Positions 1 to 11,598 are shown, numbered from the stretch's first letter. The stretch: 64,000 nucleotides of DNA from Isoetes taiwanensis (GCA_021234155.1 JAJEKV010000015.1:11554101-11618100), one strand, 5' to 3'. A program made the numbers and translations. The notes: generated by a model from the sequence alone, not told the origin.

Positions 1-1190
1 CTGCCATGTGATCTTTCATTTGCTCCCTTATCTTAGCCCTTTGGCTTGGTTGCTTGGTCTTATCCAGAATCTCTTTCAACTTAGCACACAAGTTGCACTT
101 TGCAAAGTTGTTCGAAGTGTCTATAGTGACATGCTTGAAGTGCTTGCTCCATAGTCTATGAAGCTGGGTTGAGATATTGCAGGTACCATTAGTTATCGAA
201 GCAAAGCATTCACTTCCTCCAATATACTCTTCTGTGTACAATGGGATGGCAATCTCTTCTCAACAACTATTTTTTCCTGTTAATTTTTCCTACTTTTATG
301 TGGCATATTCTCAGCATTGAATTCAACATATTTATCAAAAACCTCCCTAGCAGCCAGGATCCTAGAAGTTGGCCTCAACATGCCATTATTTCCATGTAAT
401 GCAGTTTTGCTCCCCGTTGCATGACTTGCTTGCCAATTTTGCCAAGATAAAATTGGAATGTCATGAATACTTATCCATGCAACTTTACATATCCATGCCC
501 CTAGCAGTGGGTATCTTTTTTTCTTTAGATATTTTTCATCTTGAAGTGCAAGCTTATGAGTGGAGTACATGTAAGTCCTTCTCTCATCACAAGTATACTC
601 TTGGAAGGTAGCTCTTGCTTCCACCAATTCATCAATTTCAAACTTCTGAACACAATTGTCCCAACAACATTTCATTTCCCTTACCTTAACCATAGCTTCA
701 CGTGAACAATCACTACTTGACTTGGACCTTTTGCTAGGATAATGTTTCACCATTGAGTGTGCCCTCTTTTTTGAAAATGTGGTCCTAGCAGCTATTGGAG
801 GTGCATTAAGAAAATCAGTGTCATCCACAACCTCTGGCTCTGGTAAAAAGAAATCTCCTATAAACTCAATGCAGGCTATAGGTTATGGCATGATGCATGG
901 AACCTCCAATTGTTTAATACAAGCAGAGCAATCCTGGTGATTTGACCCTTTTCCCTTCCATTTTTCTCCTAAACATATTATGGCCACACCCACTTTATCT
1001 TCTCCTAACCTTTCATCATTGATAGCTTGGATAGGATCAGTTAGTATGATAGTTCCTTCACCTACTAGCTCTTGATTGCATTAGTGCTTCACTTTCACCT
1101 TCTTATTCTTCCAATCCAACCTACTGTAGAGGATAATTTGCTTAGTAGTCTCAGCCTCAACACCCTTTGGGTGGTCCACACCATTGACCT
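1..1190 (-). pseudogene. DUF7869-type transposase-like element, N-terminal half, decayed
   Basis: Reading the minus strand from about 1190 down, an 'ILTDPIQAINDERLGED' block is followed by an open stretch (828-280) holding a Lys/Arg-rich segment, a CCWDNC motif, 'LGAWICKVAWISIHDI' and the 'MPHKS' motif. Positions 1-220 encode 'FAKCNLCAKLKEIL', a CxxC segment. The same blocks occur in the same order in the element at 37.0-39.9 kb, so this is a second divergent copy whose catalytic half runs off the left edge. In-frame stops near 1082 and 886 and a break near 280 show it is not functional. In plants such proteins are known mainly as multi-copy uncharacterised families; a transposase role is inferred. 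Intron-like sequence lies above about 1190. Confidence 0.65.
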
Positions 1191-1720
1191 ACAAGAACAA
1201 TGTTAACAATGGGGTAACAATGTGATAAGAACATGTGGTAATAATGTTGATATATGTGGGGATGAAAGGCATTACATTTTTACCCATTTTAGGATCCACA
1301 CGCTTCACCTATATAAATTTAATACTAGAGTTGTCCCTTGATGGACCATAAATGGTCCATTTGTATGGTTCACTTTAAATTCCATATAAAATCAATGGCA
1401 TAAAATTCAATTAAACCCTTTCTACACGTTGATATATGCCAGTTAAGTTGCATAAGAAAAATAGTAAAAAATGCATATACCCCCAAAATTGAAAGTTATG
1501 TTTAGGTGAATCAAGGGGGGTCAAGTCGAGTTTGCTTCATGTTTACATAAAGTAAAACTGTTGGGTCCCATAGGCCAGTTGGTCTCCGTGGACGATAAAA
1601 TCATATTCTATTCTATTAAAAAGATTTTTTTGATTTTTTTCATTACTATGGTATTTTCCTATACGAGATAAAAAAGAATACACAAAAAACCTTGTCCCAA
1701 TCCGAAGTCTAGGAAGGAAG
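1191..1720. other. AT-rich spacer without a gene
   Basis: I see no convincing open frame, splice-bounded exon or terminal repeat here. The left edge looks like intron sequence of the preceding element. Confidence 0.4.
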
Positions 1721-1724
1721 ATAC

Positions 1725-3050
1725 GGTCAGTCAAACACGACAGGGTCAAAACTGTTTTCTGCATTCTATGGACCAATAATGGTTCCCAGAAGGCTGTTCC
1801 CATAAAAAATCTACAAGTTCTACATGAATAAGCCTTTTGACCTCAAAGTTAGAAGATATATAGCTGACAAGTTGTGCCATACATGAAAAATGTTTGTTGA
1901 TCTATAATTTGAATTTTTGGCTTTGATTATAGTCACAATTCCAAATGACTTGTAATTTATGCCTTGAAAGAAAAGTTGTTGAATAACATACCCACCACAA
2001 AATCATGTATGAAACCTTACTAAGATATAAGGCCAATGCAAAAAAAAGCATGCAAAAAGAGTAACAGGTGTGTTCACAATAAATCAAGGAAGATTTCTGT
2101 GTCCAGTCCAAGCTGCAGACCATTACTGGTCCACAGAACCCAGTCCCACGTAAAACTTTGTAGCAAGAAAATTTTGACAAAGAATAACCTCCAATTTTGA
2201 ATATAATCTCCACACTATGGCCTCTATTGGATAAAAATAATTGAAAGATTGGATTTTATTTATTGATAGCCTAATTGGAGGGTTATTTGTTGCCTAGGCA
2301 AACATGGCAATTTTAGAAGCCAAATATTCACCATTGAGCCTATGACATGTCCCACTTCTCATTCACAAAAAAATATGTTATGAAACCTTATAAAGATAGA
2401 AGGCCAATGCAAAAAAAACATGCAAAATGAGCAAAAGGTGTGGTCACAATAAATGAAGGAAGTTTTCTGTGTCCAATCCAAGCTTCAGACCATTACTGGT
2501 CCACAGAACCCAGTCCCACGTAAAAATTAGTACCAAGAAAATTTTGACCGAGAATAACCTCCAATTTTGGACATAATCTCCACAATACGGTCTCTATTGG
2601 ATAAAAATAGTTGAAAGGTTGGATTTCATTTCATGATAGCCTAATTGGAGGGTTATTTGGTACCTAGGCAAACATTGCAATTTTAGAAGCCAAATATTCA
2701 CCATTGAGCCTATAACATATCCCACTTCTCATTCACAAATAATATGTTATGAAACCTTATAAGGATCGAAGGCCAATGCAAAAAAAAAAGCATGCAAAAA
2801 GAGCAAAAGGTGTGGTCACAATAAATGAGAGACATAAAGGTCACAATAAAAAGAGGTTTCTGTTTGAAGACTAGAGAGACAAACATTGTATCTTTTGAAG
2901 CCAAATATACACGATGAGCTCTATGACATGTCTATCTACAAAAGATATACTATAAAACTTTATAAAGATAGAAGACCCAATGTAAGGAAAAGCTGTGGTC
3001 ACAATACATGAAGAAAGGTTTCTGTTTCAAGACCAAGCTACAGACTATAC
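1725..3050. repeat. Degenerate tandem repeat, period about 368-370 bp
   Basis: The block 'CCATTACTGGTCCACAGAAC' recurs at about 2120 and 2490, and 'GGCCAATGCAAAAAAA' at about 2032, 2399 and 2767, giving a period of 368-370 bp. More decayed units are visible near 1745-1810 (GACCAATAATGGTTCCCAGA) and 2950-3050. Roughly three recognisable and two degenerate units. No coding content; short open frames within it repeat with the unit and are not genes. Confidence 0.8.
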
Positions 3051-3182
3051 TGCTTTAGCCCAATGCAATAACAGTCCAACTGTGCATGATATCCTAGTAC
3101 AAATCTATAGCAATGTTGCAAAATGCTAGAAATGCAAATCATTAATTCAGCAGCCATAAAATGAAGAATCAGAAATATACCT

Positions 3183-5310
3183 TCATCTATTCTTCTCTCT
3201 TTCAGCTTTCCTTGATGCCAAATCAGCCTTCTTGGCATCCTCCAAAAGGGGAGCCCATATCTCAGAATGGTAGAGAGTATCACATGCTCCAGGACAAATG
3301 TAAACAGTTGCAAACATGGCAGTAGAATTTGGTTCTTCTAGCACGTGAAGTTTCATGCACAACACCAGCTTCCTTTTCAATGATCCTGTTGCAAGCACAA
3401 ACTACACAAGTCCTATGTGGCCCATCAGATTTGTAACAGGCAGCATGTCTGGAATTAATTTGCAGCAGGTTTGCTCTTATTATGTTAGCTCCATCGAAGT
3501 CATTGGCAATCAATTGTTGCTGTAGTTCAGTCAATGTATAATGCTAGGATTCCAATGCTTGAATATAAGGTAAGAATTTGTCAACACTGAATCCAACATG
3601 CCCCAAAACAATGCATGCCACCATTTCCATGAAATAAGCTCTTTCTCCAAACTGTAATTAGATGCCAAGCACATCTTATTGTGTACATCGCAACCAGCCT
3701 TATGCTCATTGTATGCCACTGCAATTTTCGGAGCATGGCGATTGCCTCTCTCCAACAAGCGCATAATTGAAGACATCTCTACTCCATGTACATTGGAGGC
3801 AAACAATATTGCCTATTTGTCTTGCCATGCAGATACTACAACACCAGAATCCTTGCAATATGCAAATTTGTAAGAAATTTTGGGGATCTCCTTCTTCTTG
3901 CCCTCAAACTTAAGCATTTTAATAGGAAACATTTTGGTTTTGTTAGGATTTACAGTTTCGGTGCCACCTAGCTTTCTCTTCGACAACCATTGCAGTAGCT
4001 TCATGCTTGTAAAGTACCTGTCAAAGAATACATGATGGCCTGATCCAAGCTTTTTCACTAGATCTGACACTGCGTGGAATCCCAAGCCCTCCTCTCTTTT
4101 CAACTTGTCATATATCTCAAATTGTATGTAGTAACCTGTTGCAGAATCACAAAGGGTCCATAACTGAATCTCAAATTTGTGTGGCGTCTTTGGGTTATAG
4201 ATACGTAAAGGGTTCATTGCATTCCGAGAAGGTATGATTCTTTCGTCTACAGTTACCTCTTTTCCTGCTGTATAAAGATCAAAAAATCTCTTGTTCCACT
4301 CTTTTTCTACATTCTCAACTTGATAAATTTTGTATCCTCCGGTTGTCTTGTCCAATGGGCGTAGGTTATTATCTCTGAGGTCAAAGAATCTCTTGATTTG
4401 CTGAGCCCTTTTAAGTGACATAAACCTGCCAAAATTTGGCCAATTAACAGCTCCTACTTCACCCGATTGCCAATAAGACTAAAGTCTATTGTATGGATTC
4501 AATGCCATAGCAATAATGAGACCCAAAAACCTGAACAAAGTGCTAATATCCACACGGGATCAGCTTCTAACTGACTGAAATTTTCTTCTACTCTTATCTC
4601 TTACCTCATCAGATATCGATTAGTCTCTTGGCAAATCTGGGACATCATTGTATTGGACAAGAAGCATGTGAAAAGTTGGAGAGGAGACATTCTTTTTGTT
4701 CTAAAAGCTGGACCCCTTTCACACGCATAAGGAGGAAGTTTGTGCGAACCACTACCAAGTGTCCATGCAGTAGTGCTAGGTTCAGCTCCAGGCAATTCAT
4801 CCTCATCTACGTCATCCTGTAAGGCAGGACCCTCTCTTTCAACCTGTAAATCATCAAGTTCATAGAGCTCATTGTCTTCATCACTTGAATAAATGACACC
4901 CTCTGCAAATTCTTCCCCATTTGCTGATGTAGAAGCTACAATACTTGGATCCTCAAGTAGTTTTGCATTCCTGGAAGAGGCTTTACCATCATCAACTGAA
5001 TCCTTGCGTGGACGACCACGTCCTCTACTACCTCTTTCTTTATATTAGCCATGCACTTCTTCTTCTTAGGTCTGCCACGTTATTTAGCAGGTTCATCCTC
5101 CTTCTCAATGGCTTGATCTTCTAAAGTTTCATAATCTATCCTCTATGACATCCTCAGTATTATCTATATCATTTCCTACATCTTCCATAGCAGTAAAAGT
5201 ATGGTAAATGGGATGTGGAGGATCAAAATATCCATGAAGATTATGGGAAGATTGTGCATTTAGTGTTTTGGAAGCATCACTAACGGTGGCCTCAGTATTT
5301 ACCAGGGATA
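3183..5310 (-). pseudogene. piggyBac-family transposase with AT-hook-like N-terminus, decayed
   Basis: Read 5' to 3' on minus: an acidic N-terminus, two AT-hook-like motifs (RGRPKKKK near 5060 and RGRGRPRKD near 5015), the family block 'PLQLFTCFLSNTMM..ETNRY' (near 4650), then the DDE core. The piggyBac aspartates are all recognisable: VTVDERIIP (about 4260), HHVFFDRYFTS (about 4030) and 'AGCDVHNKMC..WKWW' (about 3700). A Cys-rich tail (CVVCACNRI, then CHVC) lies at 3290-3450, matching the family's C-terminal zinc-binding domain. The reading frame shifts near 5130, 5040, 4620, 3810, 3530 and 3400, and stops occur near 4558 and 4480, so no active transposase is made. No TTAA-flanked termini were found. 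Family assignment is firm; which piggyBac lineage is unknown. Confidence 0.85.
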
Positions 5311-5455
5311 GGTTCTGTACGTACGAAATTATTTTTCTGGACGTATAAAGTCCAAAAATACGTATTTTTAGGTAAAATACATATTTTTCGTATTTTTCCC
5401 TCGTCGCCCGGAAAAAAAAATCTTCCCCTAAGCGAAATTGAAGGTTTCGCTTATG

Positions 5456-6690
5456 CCTCATTCTCTTCATGTTCATCATGCTCAGCCTCTTCTTCAAGAT
5501 CAATTTGCATTGGCATTTGAGTAATGTCATTGTCAACGCCGTAAGGTATACAACATGATTGCAAATTAAACGGGAGTGTTGCAGCACTCCCGTTTCAAAG
5601 ATTCCCTTGAAAAAAACAACCTGCTCTAGAAAATGACACTTTTTCCTATTGGGAATTCCAATAGGCCTAATTTTTTTTTACCTGCATTTTGGCCCCTTAG
5701 TGCAAAAGAACTTGGATTTTGCCAAAAGCAGCACTTTAAAAGGGAAGAATTTAGACATGTATTTGTATTCTCTAAAAGTATTTTCTTGAAAACACCGGAA
5801 TGTAGTAAATAAAATGGATCATTATATAATTAAAGTGTTTCAATAACATCAATTTGTAACAACTACTTTTCACTTTAATCTATTTACACTTAAATTTTCA
5901 TCTCAGAAAAGCTCTGTATAATTAAATTTTATTTTTTAAAAATACTTAAAGAAAATTTTAGACTGAAATTAATTAAATGATTGCAGTTATACTTTAATAA
6001 AAAAAATGAAAAACCTTTTATTATTGATTAATCATCTATACTTATAATTTCAATATTAACTTTATCATTTAATTAATTTCAAACAAAATTGTTTCTTAAA
6101 ATGCTTTTAAAAAGTGTTAAAGCTTTAATTTTTAATTTTATGTTAGTTTTTTATGTTGCAGAATGTGATAATCAAGTAAACGTACTTTGATGCATCAAAG
6201 TAGAAATTAGCTGCGTGTTGAATGCATTTTGTTATTGCATCATGGCTGAAAACTCCATTCTTTGAAGCTCGAGAGTTTGCTCATGCATCATTTTCTAGAT
6301 TAGTTGTTAGATAATTACAAATTGAAATTCAACATTTTCAAAATCAAATTCAAATTAAGATTCGTACCTTTTCAAATCTCACGTTCTCGGCCTCTACCAT
6401 GCCTTTCAAAGCTTTTGTCCGCTTCCGTGATCTGAATTTCTTTTTCCTCGAATTCTTTTTTCCTTTTACCCCCTACCATCTACATGCCTCTTCTTGTGGA
6501 CTGTTTGGAACTGCGGTTTCATTGTCCATGTGAGTTTCATCATCCATATGATATGAACTTGCTGCTGCAGTAGTGGCAGCCTCATCATTCACACTAAAAG
6601 GCTTTTCTCTACGTTTCCTAGAATACCGTGAGCTTGCTGCAGTAGTGGAAGCCCCATCATCTATAATGAAAGCCCTTTCTCTTTGCACAT
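5456..6690. repeat. R1 repeat copy 1 (1235-bp unit, left end truncated)
   Basis: The text from 5456 recurs from 6691 (offset 1235), again from 8216 (offset 1528) and again near 23186, nearly identical for most of its length. It joins abruptly at about 5455 to piggyBac-derived sequence. It contains the N-terminal part of the R1 minus-strand gene (about 5456-5640), cut by that junction, and then the exon-2 region of the next gene copy near 6233-6295. Confidence 0.85.
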
Positions 6691-6890
6691 CCTCATTCTC
6701 TTCATGTTCATCATGCTCAGCCTCTTCTTCAAGATCAATTTGCATTGGCATTTGAGTAATGCCATCGTCAACGCCGTAAGGTATACAACATGATTGCAAA
6801 TTAAACGGGAGTGTTGCAGCACTCCCGTTTCAAAGATTCCCTTGAAAAAAACAACCTGCTCTAGAAAATGACACTTTTTCCTATTGGGAA
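6233..6890 (-). pseudogene. R1 two-exon gene, broken copy
   Basis: Exon 1 lies at about 6370-6890 and exon 2 at about 6233-6295, with the same splice sites as the intact copy at 7760-8420. One base change turns the Gln codon after 'EEACRW' into a stop (near 6473), and a small deletion near 6890 destroys the start-proximal frame. Otherwise almost identical to the intact copy, so the damage is recent. Confidence 0.6.
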
Positions 6891-8215
6891 TTCCAATAGG
6901 CCTAATTTTTTTTTACCTGCATTTTGGCCCCTTAGTGCAAAAGAACTTGGATTTTGCCAAAAGCAGCACTTTAAAAGGGAAGAATTTAGACATGTATTTG
7001 TATTCTCTAAAAGTATTTTCTTGAAAACACCGGAATGTAGTAAATAAAATGGATCATTATATAATTAAAGTGTTTCAATAACATCAATTTGTAACAACTA
7101 CTTTTCACTTTAATCTATTTACACTTAAATTTTCATCTCAGAAAAGCTCTGTATAATTAAATTTTATTTTTTAAAAATACTTAAAGAAAATTTTAGACTG
7201 AAATTAATTAAATGATTGCAGTTATACTTTAATAAAAAAAATGAAAAACCTTTTATTATTGATTAATCATCTATAATTATAATTTCAATATTAACTTTAT
7301 CATTTAATTAATTTCAAACAAATTTTTTTCTTAAAGTGCTTTTAAAAAGTGTTAAAGCTTTTAATATTTAATAACATCAATTTGTAACAACTAATTTTCA
7401 CTTTAATCTATTTACACTTAAATTTTCATCTCAGAAAAGCTCTGTATAATTAAATTTTATTTTTTAAAAATACTTAAAAAAAATTTTAGACTGAAATTAA
7501 TTAAATGGTTGCACTTATACTTTAATAAAAAAAATGAAAAACCTTTTATTATTGATTAATCATCTATACTTATAATTTCAATATTAACTTTATCATTTAA
7601 TTAATTTCAAACAAAATTGTTTCTTAAAATGCTTTTAAAAAGTGTTAAAGCTTTAATTTTTAATTTTATGTTAGTTTTTTATGTTGCAGAATGTGATAAT
7701 CAAGTAAACGTACTTTGATGCATCAAAGTAGAAATTAGCTGCGTGTTGAATGCATTTTGTTATTGCATCATGGCTGAAAACTCCATTCTTTGAAGCTCGA
7801 GAGTTTGCTCATGCATCATTTTCTAGATTAGTTGTTAGATAATTACAAATTGAAATTCAACATTTTCAAAATCAAATTCAAATTAAGATTCATACCTTTT
7901 CAAATCTCACGTTCTCGGCCTCTACCATGCCTTTCAAAGCTTTTGTCCGCTTCCGTGGTCTGAATTTCTTTTTCCTCGAATTCTTTTTTCCTTTTACCCC
8001 CTGCCATCTACATGCCTCTTCTTGTGGACTGTTTGGAACTGCGGTTTCATTGTCCATGTGAGTTTCATCATCCATATGATATGAACTTGCTGCTGCAGTA
8101 GTGGCAGCCTCATCATTCACATTAAAAGGCTTTTCTCTACGTTTCCTAGAATACCGTGAGCTTGTTGCAGTAGTGGAAGCCCCCTCATCTATAATGAAAG
8201 CCCTTTCTCTTTGCA
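6691..8215. repeat. R1 repeat copy 2, with internal 293-bp duplication
   Basis: Direct copy of 5456-6690, enlarged by a 293-bp internal tandem duplication: the segment beginning AATAACATCAATTTGTAACA at about 7078 starts again at about 7371. The rest is AT-rich non-coding sequence plus the 3' part of the intact R1 gene copy. Confidence 0.85.
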
Positions 8216-8420
8216 CATCCTCATTCTCTTCATGTTTATCATGCTCAGCCTCTTCTTCAAGATCAATTTGCATTGGCATTTGAGTAATGCCATCGTCAAC
8301 GCCGTAAGGTATACAACATGATTGCAAATTAAACGGGAGTGTTCCCGTTTCAAAGATTCCCTTGAAAAAAATAACCTGCTCTAGAAAATGACACTTTTTC
8401 CTTCCAATTGGGAATTCCAA
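7760..8420 (-). CDS. R1 gene, intact copy: unknown acidic/basic protein with coiled-coil tail
   Basis: Two exons (8420-7896 and 7822-7760) joined in phase 0 across a 73-bp intron with GTATG donor and CTAG acceptor give about 195 residues ending in TAA at 7762-7760. In order: a short N-terminus (MEFPIGRKKC), an acidic stretch (DLEEEAEHDKHEENED, about residues 52-67), Ser/Ala/Thr-rich linkers, a strongly basic block (KGKKNSRKKKFRPRKR, about 143-158) that could be a nuclear localisation signal, and a C-terminal helix rich in Met, Glu and Gln (EAENVRFEK, then MMHEQTLELQRMEF) with coiled-coil character. The layout resembles C-terminal tails of plant trihelix/SANT-like or NAM-associated proteins, but I do not recognise the family and no DNA-binding domain is present. 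It is the only undamaged copy of four or five in the window. An upstream exon could exist. Confidence 0.5.
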
Positions 8421-9690
8421 TAGGCCTAATTTTTGTTTACCTGCATTTTGGCCCTTTAGTGCAAAAGAACTTGGATTTTGCCAAAAGCAGCACTTTAAAA
8501 GGGAAGAATTTAGACATGTATTTGTATTCTCTAAAAGTATTTTCTTGAAAACACCAGAATGTAGTAAATAAAATGGATCATTATATAATTAAAGTGTTTC
8601 AATAACATCAATTTGTAACAACTAATTTTCACTTTAATCTATTTACACTTAAATTTTCATCTCAGAAAAGCTCTGTATAATTAAATTTTATTTTTTAAAA
8701 ATACTTAAAGAAAAATTTAGGTTGAAATTAATTAAATGATTGCACTTATACTTTAATAAAAAAAATGAAAAACCTTTTATTATTGATTAATCATCTATAG
8801 ATATAATTTCAATATTAACTTTATCATTTAATTAATTTCAAACAAATTTTTTTCTTAAAGTGCTTTTAAAAAGTGTTAAAGCTTGTAAATTGTGAAATTC
8901 TCATCATAATTTTAAGTCATCGCTTATCAAACCATCATATTTCATTTAGAAATTATCATGATTGTTAAATATTAAATTTGTTAAATCACTGAAAATTGAA
9001 ATTTTATGTTCTTGAAATGTCTAATTCTAAATAGATTCAAGTGAAAGTTAGTTTGAAAAGCAATTCTATGCTTTGATAACCGTTAGGTTTTAATTTAAGG
9101 ATAAACTTATATAATTAAAACTTATAAATAATATAACAATCAAGAAGAATTAAACAATATATATATTCTTATAATGGCATCCTTTAAGTGTTATCTATTA
9201 AATCTGAATAAGTCCAAGTTTTGTTGAATATGTTATGATATGCAATCCCTTCTACAAGTAACATGAAGTATTAAAGGGGATATACAATATTGAAGGGGAT
9301 ATGAATAGAACAACTACATTATCTAACTGATGATCTCTTCCTCACTCTCATTGCATGTTGCATGTTTGATGTCTTCAATTGTCTTGGACCTATTAAAGAA
9401 AAAACAAGTTAGTTTTTTATGTTGCAGAATGGGATAATCAAGTAAACGTACTGTGATGCATCAAAGTAGAAATTAGCTGCGTGTTGAATGCATTTTGTTA
9501 TTGCATCATGGCTGAAAACTCCATTCTTTGAAGCTCGAGAGTTTGCTCATGTATCATACTCTAGATTAGTTGTTAGATAACTACAAATTGAAGTTCAACA
9601 TTTTCAAAATCAAATTCAAATTAAGATTCGTACCTTTTCAAATCTCACGTTCTCGGCCTCTACCATGCCTTTCAAATCTTTTGCCATGTC
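8216..9690. repeat. R1 repeat copy 3, with an extra segment of about 530 bp
   Basis: Same family as copies 1 and 2, but between GTTAAAGCTT (8876) and the gene's 3' exon region (9410) it carries about 530 bp absent from copies 1 and 2. This segment is shared with 22144-22650 and 23850-24380. Copies 1 and 2 are therefore probably internal-deletion forms. The copy ends with a last gene remnant (exon 2 plus the exon-1 tail) at 9480-9670. Confidence 0.8.
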
Positions 9691-9831
9691 CACTTTCGTG
9701 GTCTGCATACTAATGTTAAATGTTCTTAGTACTAGCTCGAAAAATGGGCAAATATATGTTGTAAGTGTAGGCAAAAATTGATTGTAAGTATAGCTGAGGT
9801 GTGGGTAATTATCGAGAATTAATGATAACAT
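9480..9831 (-). pseudogene. R1 gene, 3' fragment
   Basis: Retains the tail of exon 1 ('KGMVEAENVRFEK', about 9640-9680), the GTACG donor, the intron and exon 2 ('EQTLELQRMEF'). It lacks the N-terminal two thirds, which are replaced above about 9690 by unrelated AT-rich sequence. Confidence 0.6.
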
Positions 9832-10136
9832 AGGGTGTATGTAAGTAATACTAAAGAATTAATTATAGGTTGTAATTCCAGAGTATTAAGTATAGGCAAA
9901 AATAAGTTGTAAGTATAGCTGACGTGTGGGTAATTCTAGAGAATTAATGATAACATAGGGTGTAATTATTAATTCTATAGAATTAATGATAGCTAATTCG
10001 TATAGGGTATAATTTGTATATGATGTGATACAATCATAATTACAACTGCGCCTACTAAGCTATACGAAATCTTGCATGCAACTACTATATCTGATAAACC
10101 CTTCATTCTGAAACCCTTCATTCCTGCAAGCGCCCT
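9691..10136. repeat. AT-rich low-order repeat, no gene
   Basis: The phrase 'AGAGAATTAATGATAACATA' and variants of TATAGCTGA(C/G)GTGTGGGTAAT recur at about 9790-9835, 9905-9960 and 9970-9995, giving a degenerate tandem repeat of about 120 bp. No coding signal seen. Confidence 0.5.
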
Positions 10137-10166
10137 CGCTTCCTTCCTTCCTTCCTTCCTTCCTTG
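10137..10166. repeat. (TTCC)n microsatellite
   Basis: Six to seven tandem TTCC units immediately upstream of the acidic open frame. It may sit in a leader or intron of that frame. Confidence 0.8.
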
Positions 10167-10171
10167 CTTTC

Positions 10172-10708
10172 GAACATCTTTCCGACCATGGTGAGCCATA
10201 CTGCCCGTCCCGCTCCATTCCACTGGACTCGCCTGAGAGAGACGAAGAAGGAGATCAAGAAATTGATCTCGAAATCCCTTCCCCCTCCCGCAGATGCCGC
10301 TGTGGCTGTCTTCCGCACCACAGTCCAGAGGAATACGAGGAGCTCTTTCTTGAGGGCAAGCTTCGCCCAGGAAATCCAAATCTCAGTAGCAGCACTAGCA
10401 ATCCTGAATCCCCCCATACACCAGCAGATTCTGATGAAGAGCTGGAGAAGGAGATTGAAAAAACAGAAGAAATGGAGGAAGCGGATGAGGAGTGGCGCGA
10501 AGAATTGGAAGAAGAGAAGAAGCAGATAATCATGAATGCCCTCTCCTCTTTTGATGATGAAGTTGTTGCAGAAGCCATCCTTGAGGAGATGGCAGAAGAA
10601 AGCGAAGAGGAAGCAGAGGAGGATGAGGGCCAAGTTTTTTTTTTTTCGTTATTTAGTTTTTTGTTCATGAAAGCGAGCTGGGCATCTCCAAAAAAGGCCT
10701 CCCTTTAA
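10172..10708 (+). CDS. Acidic Glu-rich open frame, probable exon
   Basis: One frame is open from 10172 to 10708 with strongly biased composition. A Pro/Ser/Arg-rich start contains a Cys-rich patch (RCRCGC), followed by 'EEYEELFLEGKLRPGNP', a Ser/Pro segment with HTPADSDEELEKE, and then a long Glu-rich helix ending EEAEEDEG at about 10629. The last part after that (FFFSLF) reads through a T-run and is probably 3' non-coding or beyond a splice site. The only in-frame ATG is at 10472, inside the acidic helix, so the true start must lie in an upstream exon. I do not recognise the protein. Repeats of GAGCTGGGCA(A/T)CTC follow at 10675-10790. Confidence 0.4.
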   Translation, partial: EHLSDHGEPYCPSRSIPLDSPERDEEGDQEIDLEIPSPSRRCRCGCLPHHSPEEYEELFLEGKLRPGNPNLSSSTSNPESPHTPADSDEELEKEIEKTEEMEEADEEWREELEEEKKQIIMNALSSFDDEVVAEAILEEMAEESEEEAEEDEGQVFFFSLFSFLFMKASWASPKKASL

Positions 10709-10799
10709 GATTTTGAATGGAGCTAGGCATCTCCTTAAACTACCTTGAACTTTTTTCATCTTGAATGAAAGAGCTGGGCAACTCTAATAAAAGGCCCTC

Positions 10800-11010
10800 C
10801 TTATATAATATATTTTTCTGATAATATAAAGACTTAATTTCTGTAATTTGTTTCTACTCTCACTTAAATGCTGTACTTTAATTTCTTCAACTTGCTTTAA
10901 CTGTAATATATTTTTTTGATAATATAAAGACTTAATTTCTGTAATTTGTTTCTACTCTCACTTTAATGTTGTACTTTAATTTCTTCAACTTGCTTTAACT
11001 GTCACTTCTA
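10800..11010. repeat. Tandem duplication of about 115 bp, AT-rich
   Basis: The segment ATAATATAAAGACTTAATTT...TTTAATTTCTTCAACTTGC is present at about 10818-10896 and again at about 10919-10997. Non-coding. Confidence 0.6.
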
Positions 11011-11219
11011 CATTAATGCTAAAAAAATCATTTCAGAGTTCTGTTCTTAGGCTGTGGCAGACCAAAGTAAGTAGTTTGGAGTTGCTGATCAAGATAAGCA
11101 TGACAGCTTTTTAACTTCTGATTTGGTAAACACGTCCCAGACAGGTCTAAGTTCAGAAACTGATTTGAATTCTCGCTCTTTCAATCTCAGTTTTGAGAGA
11201 GCTTAACCTTAGTTTTGAA

Positions 11220-11535
11220 ATCACGCCAGGCGTGAACTAAGTTTGTGTGCAAAAGGTTTCAATTGCAAATTAGTCCAATTTACGCCTGGCGTGAATTGCA
11301 TACAATAACTAGCTTTCTTATCTTAATATTAATTTCTTAACAAAATACTTCTTTTAATTCTATTAATGCATTCAAAGAGTTTAAACTTTAAATTAGCCCG
11401 CGTGAATTGGGTACAATGGCAAGTCTTCTTAATATTAATCTCCTACACGCCAATCGCGAATTAGCAAATGGGCAAAAGTGCATTCAAAGAATTCAAATTA
11501 TAAATTATCGCAATTCATGCCTGGCGTGGATTCAC
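11220..11535. repeat. Recurring short palindrome around GCCTGGCGTGA
   Basis: A near-perfect palindrome (TCACGCCAGGCGTGA) at about 11221 is echoed as ACGCCTGGCGTGAATT at about 11282, CCGCGTGAATTGGG at about 11398, and ATGCCTGGCGTGGATTC at about 11518, each followed by related AT-rich text. A possible protein-binding site or the stem of a decayed repeat; function unknown. Confidence 0.5.
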
Positions 11536-11598
11536 AAATGTACAGTTACTACTATTAATCTCTAGTTTCCTTCTCGTATTCAACTGAAGTTCCTCCTG

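Noticed and set aside
4601-4822. Plus-strand frame across the piggyBac N-terminus
   Set aside because: The minus frame here matches the family block before ETNRY; the plus frame is its shadow.
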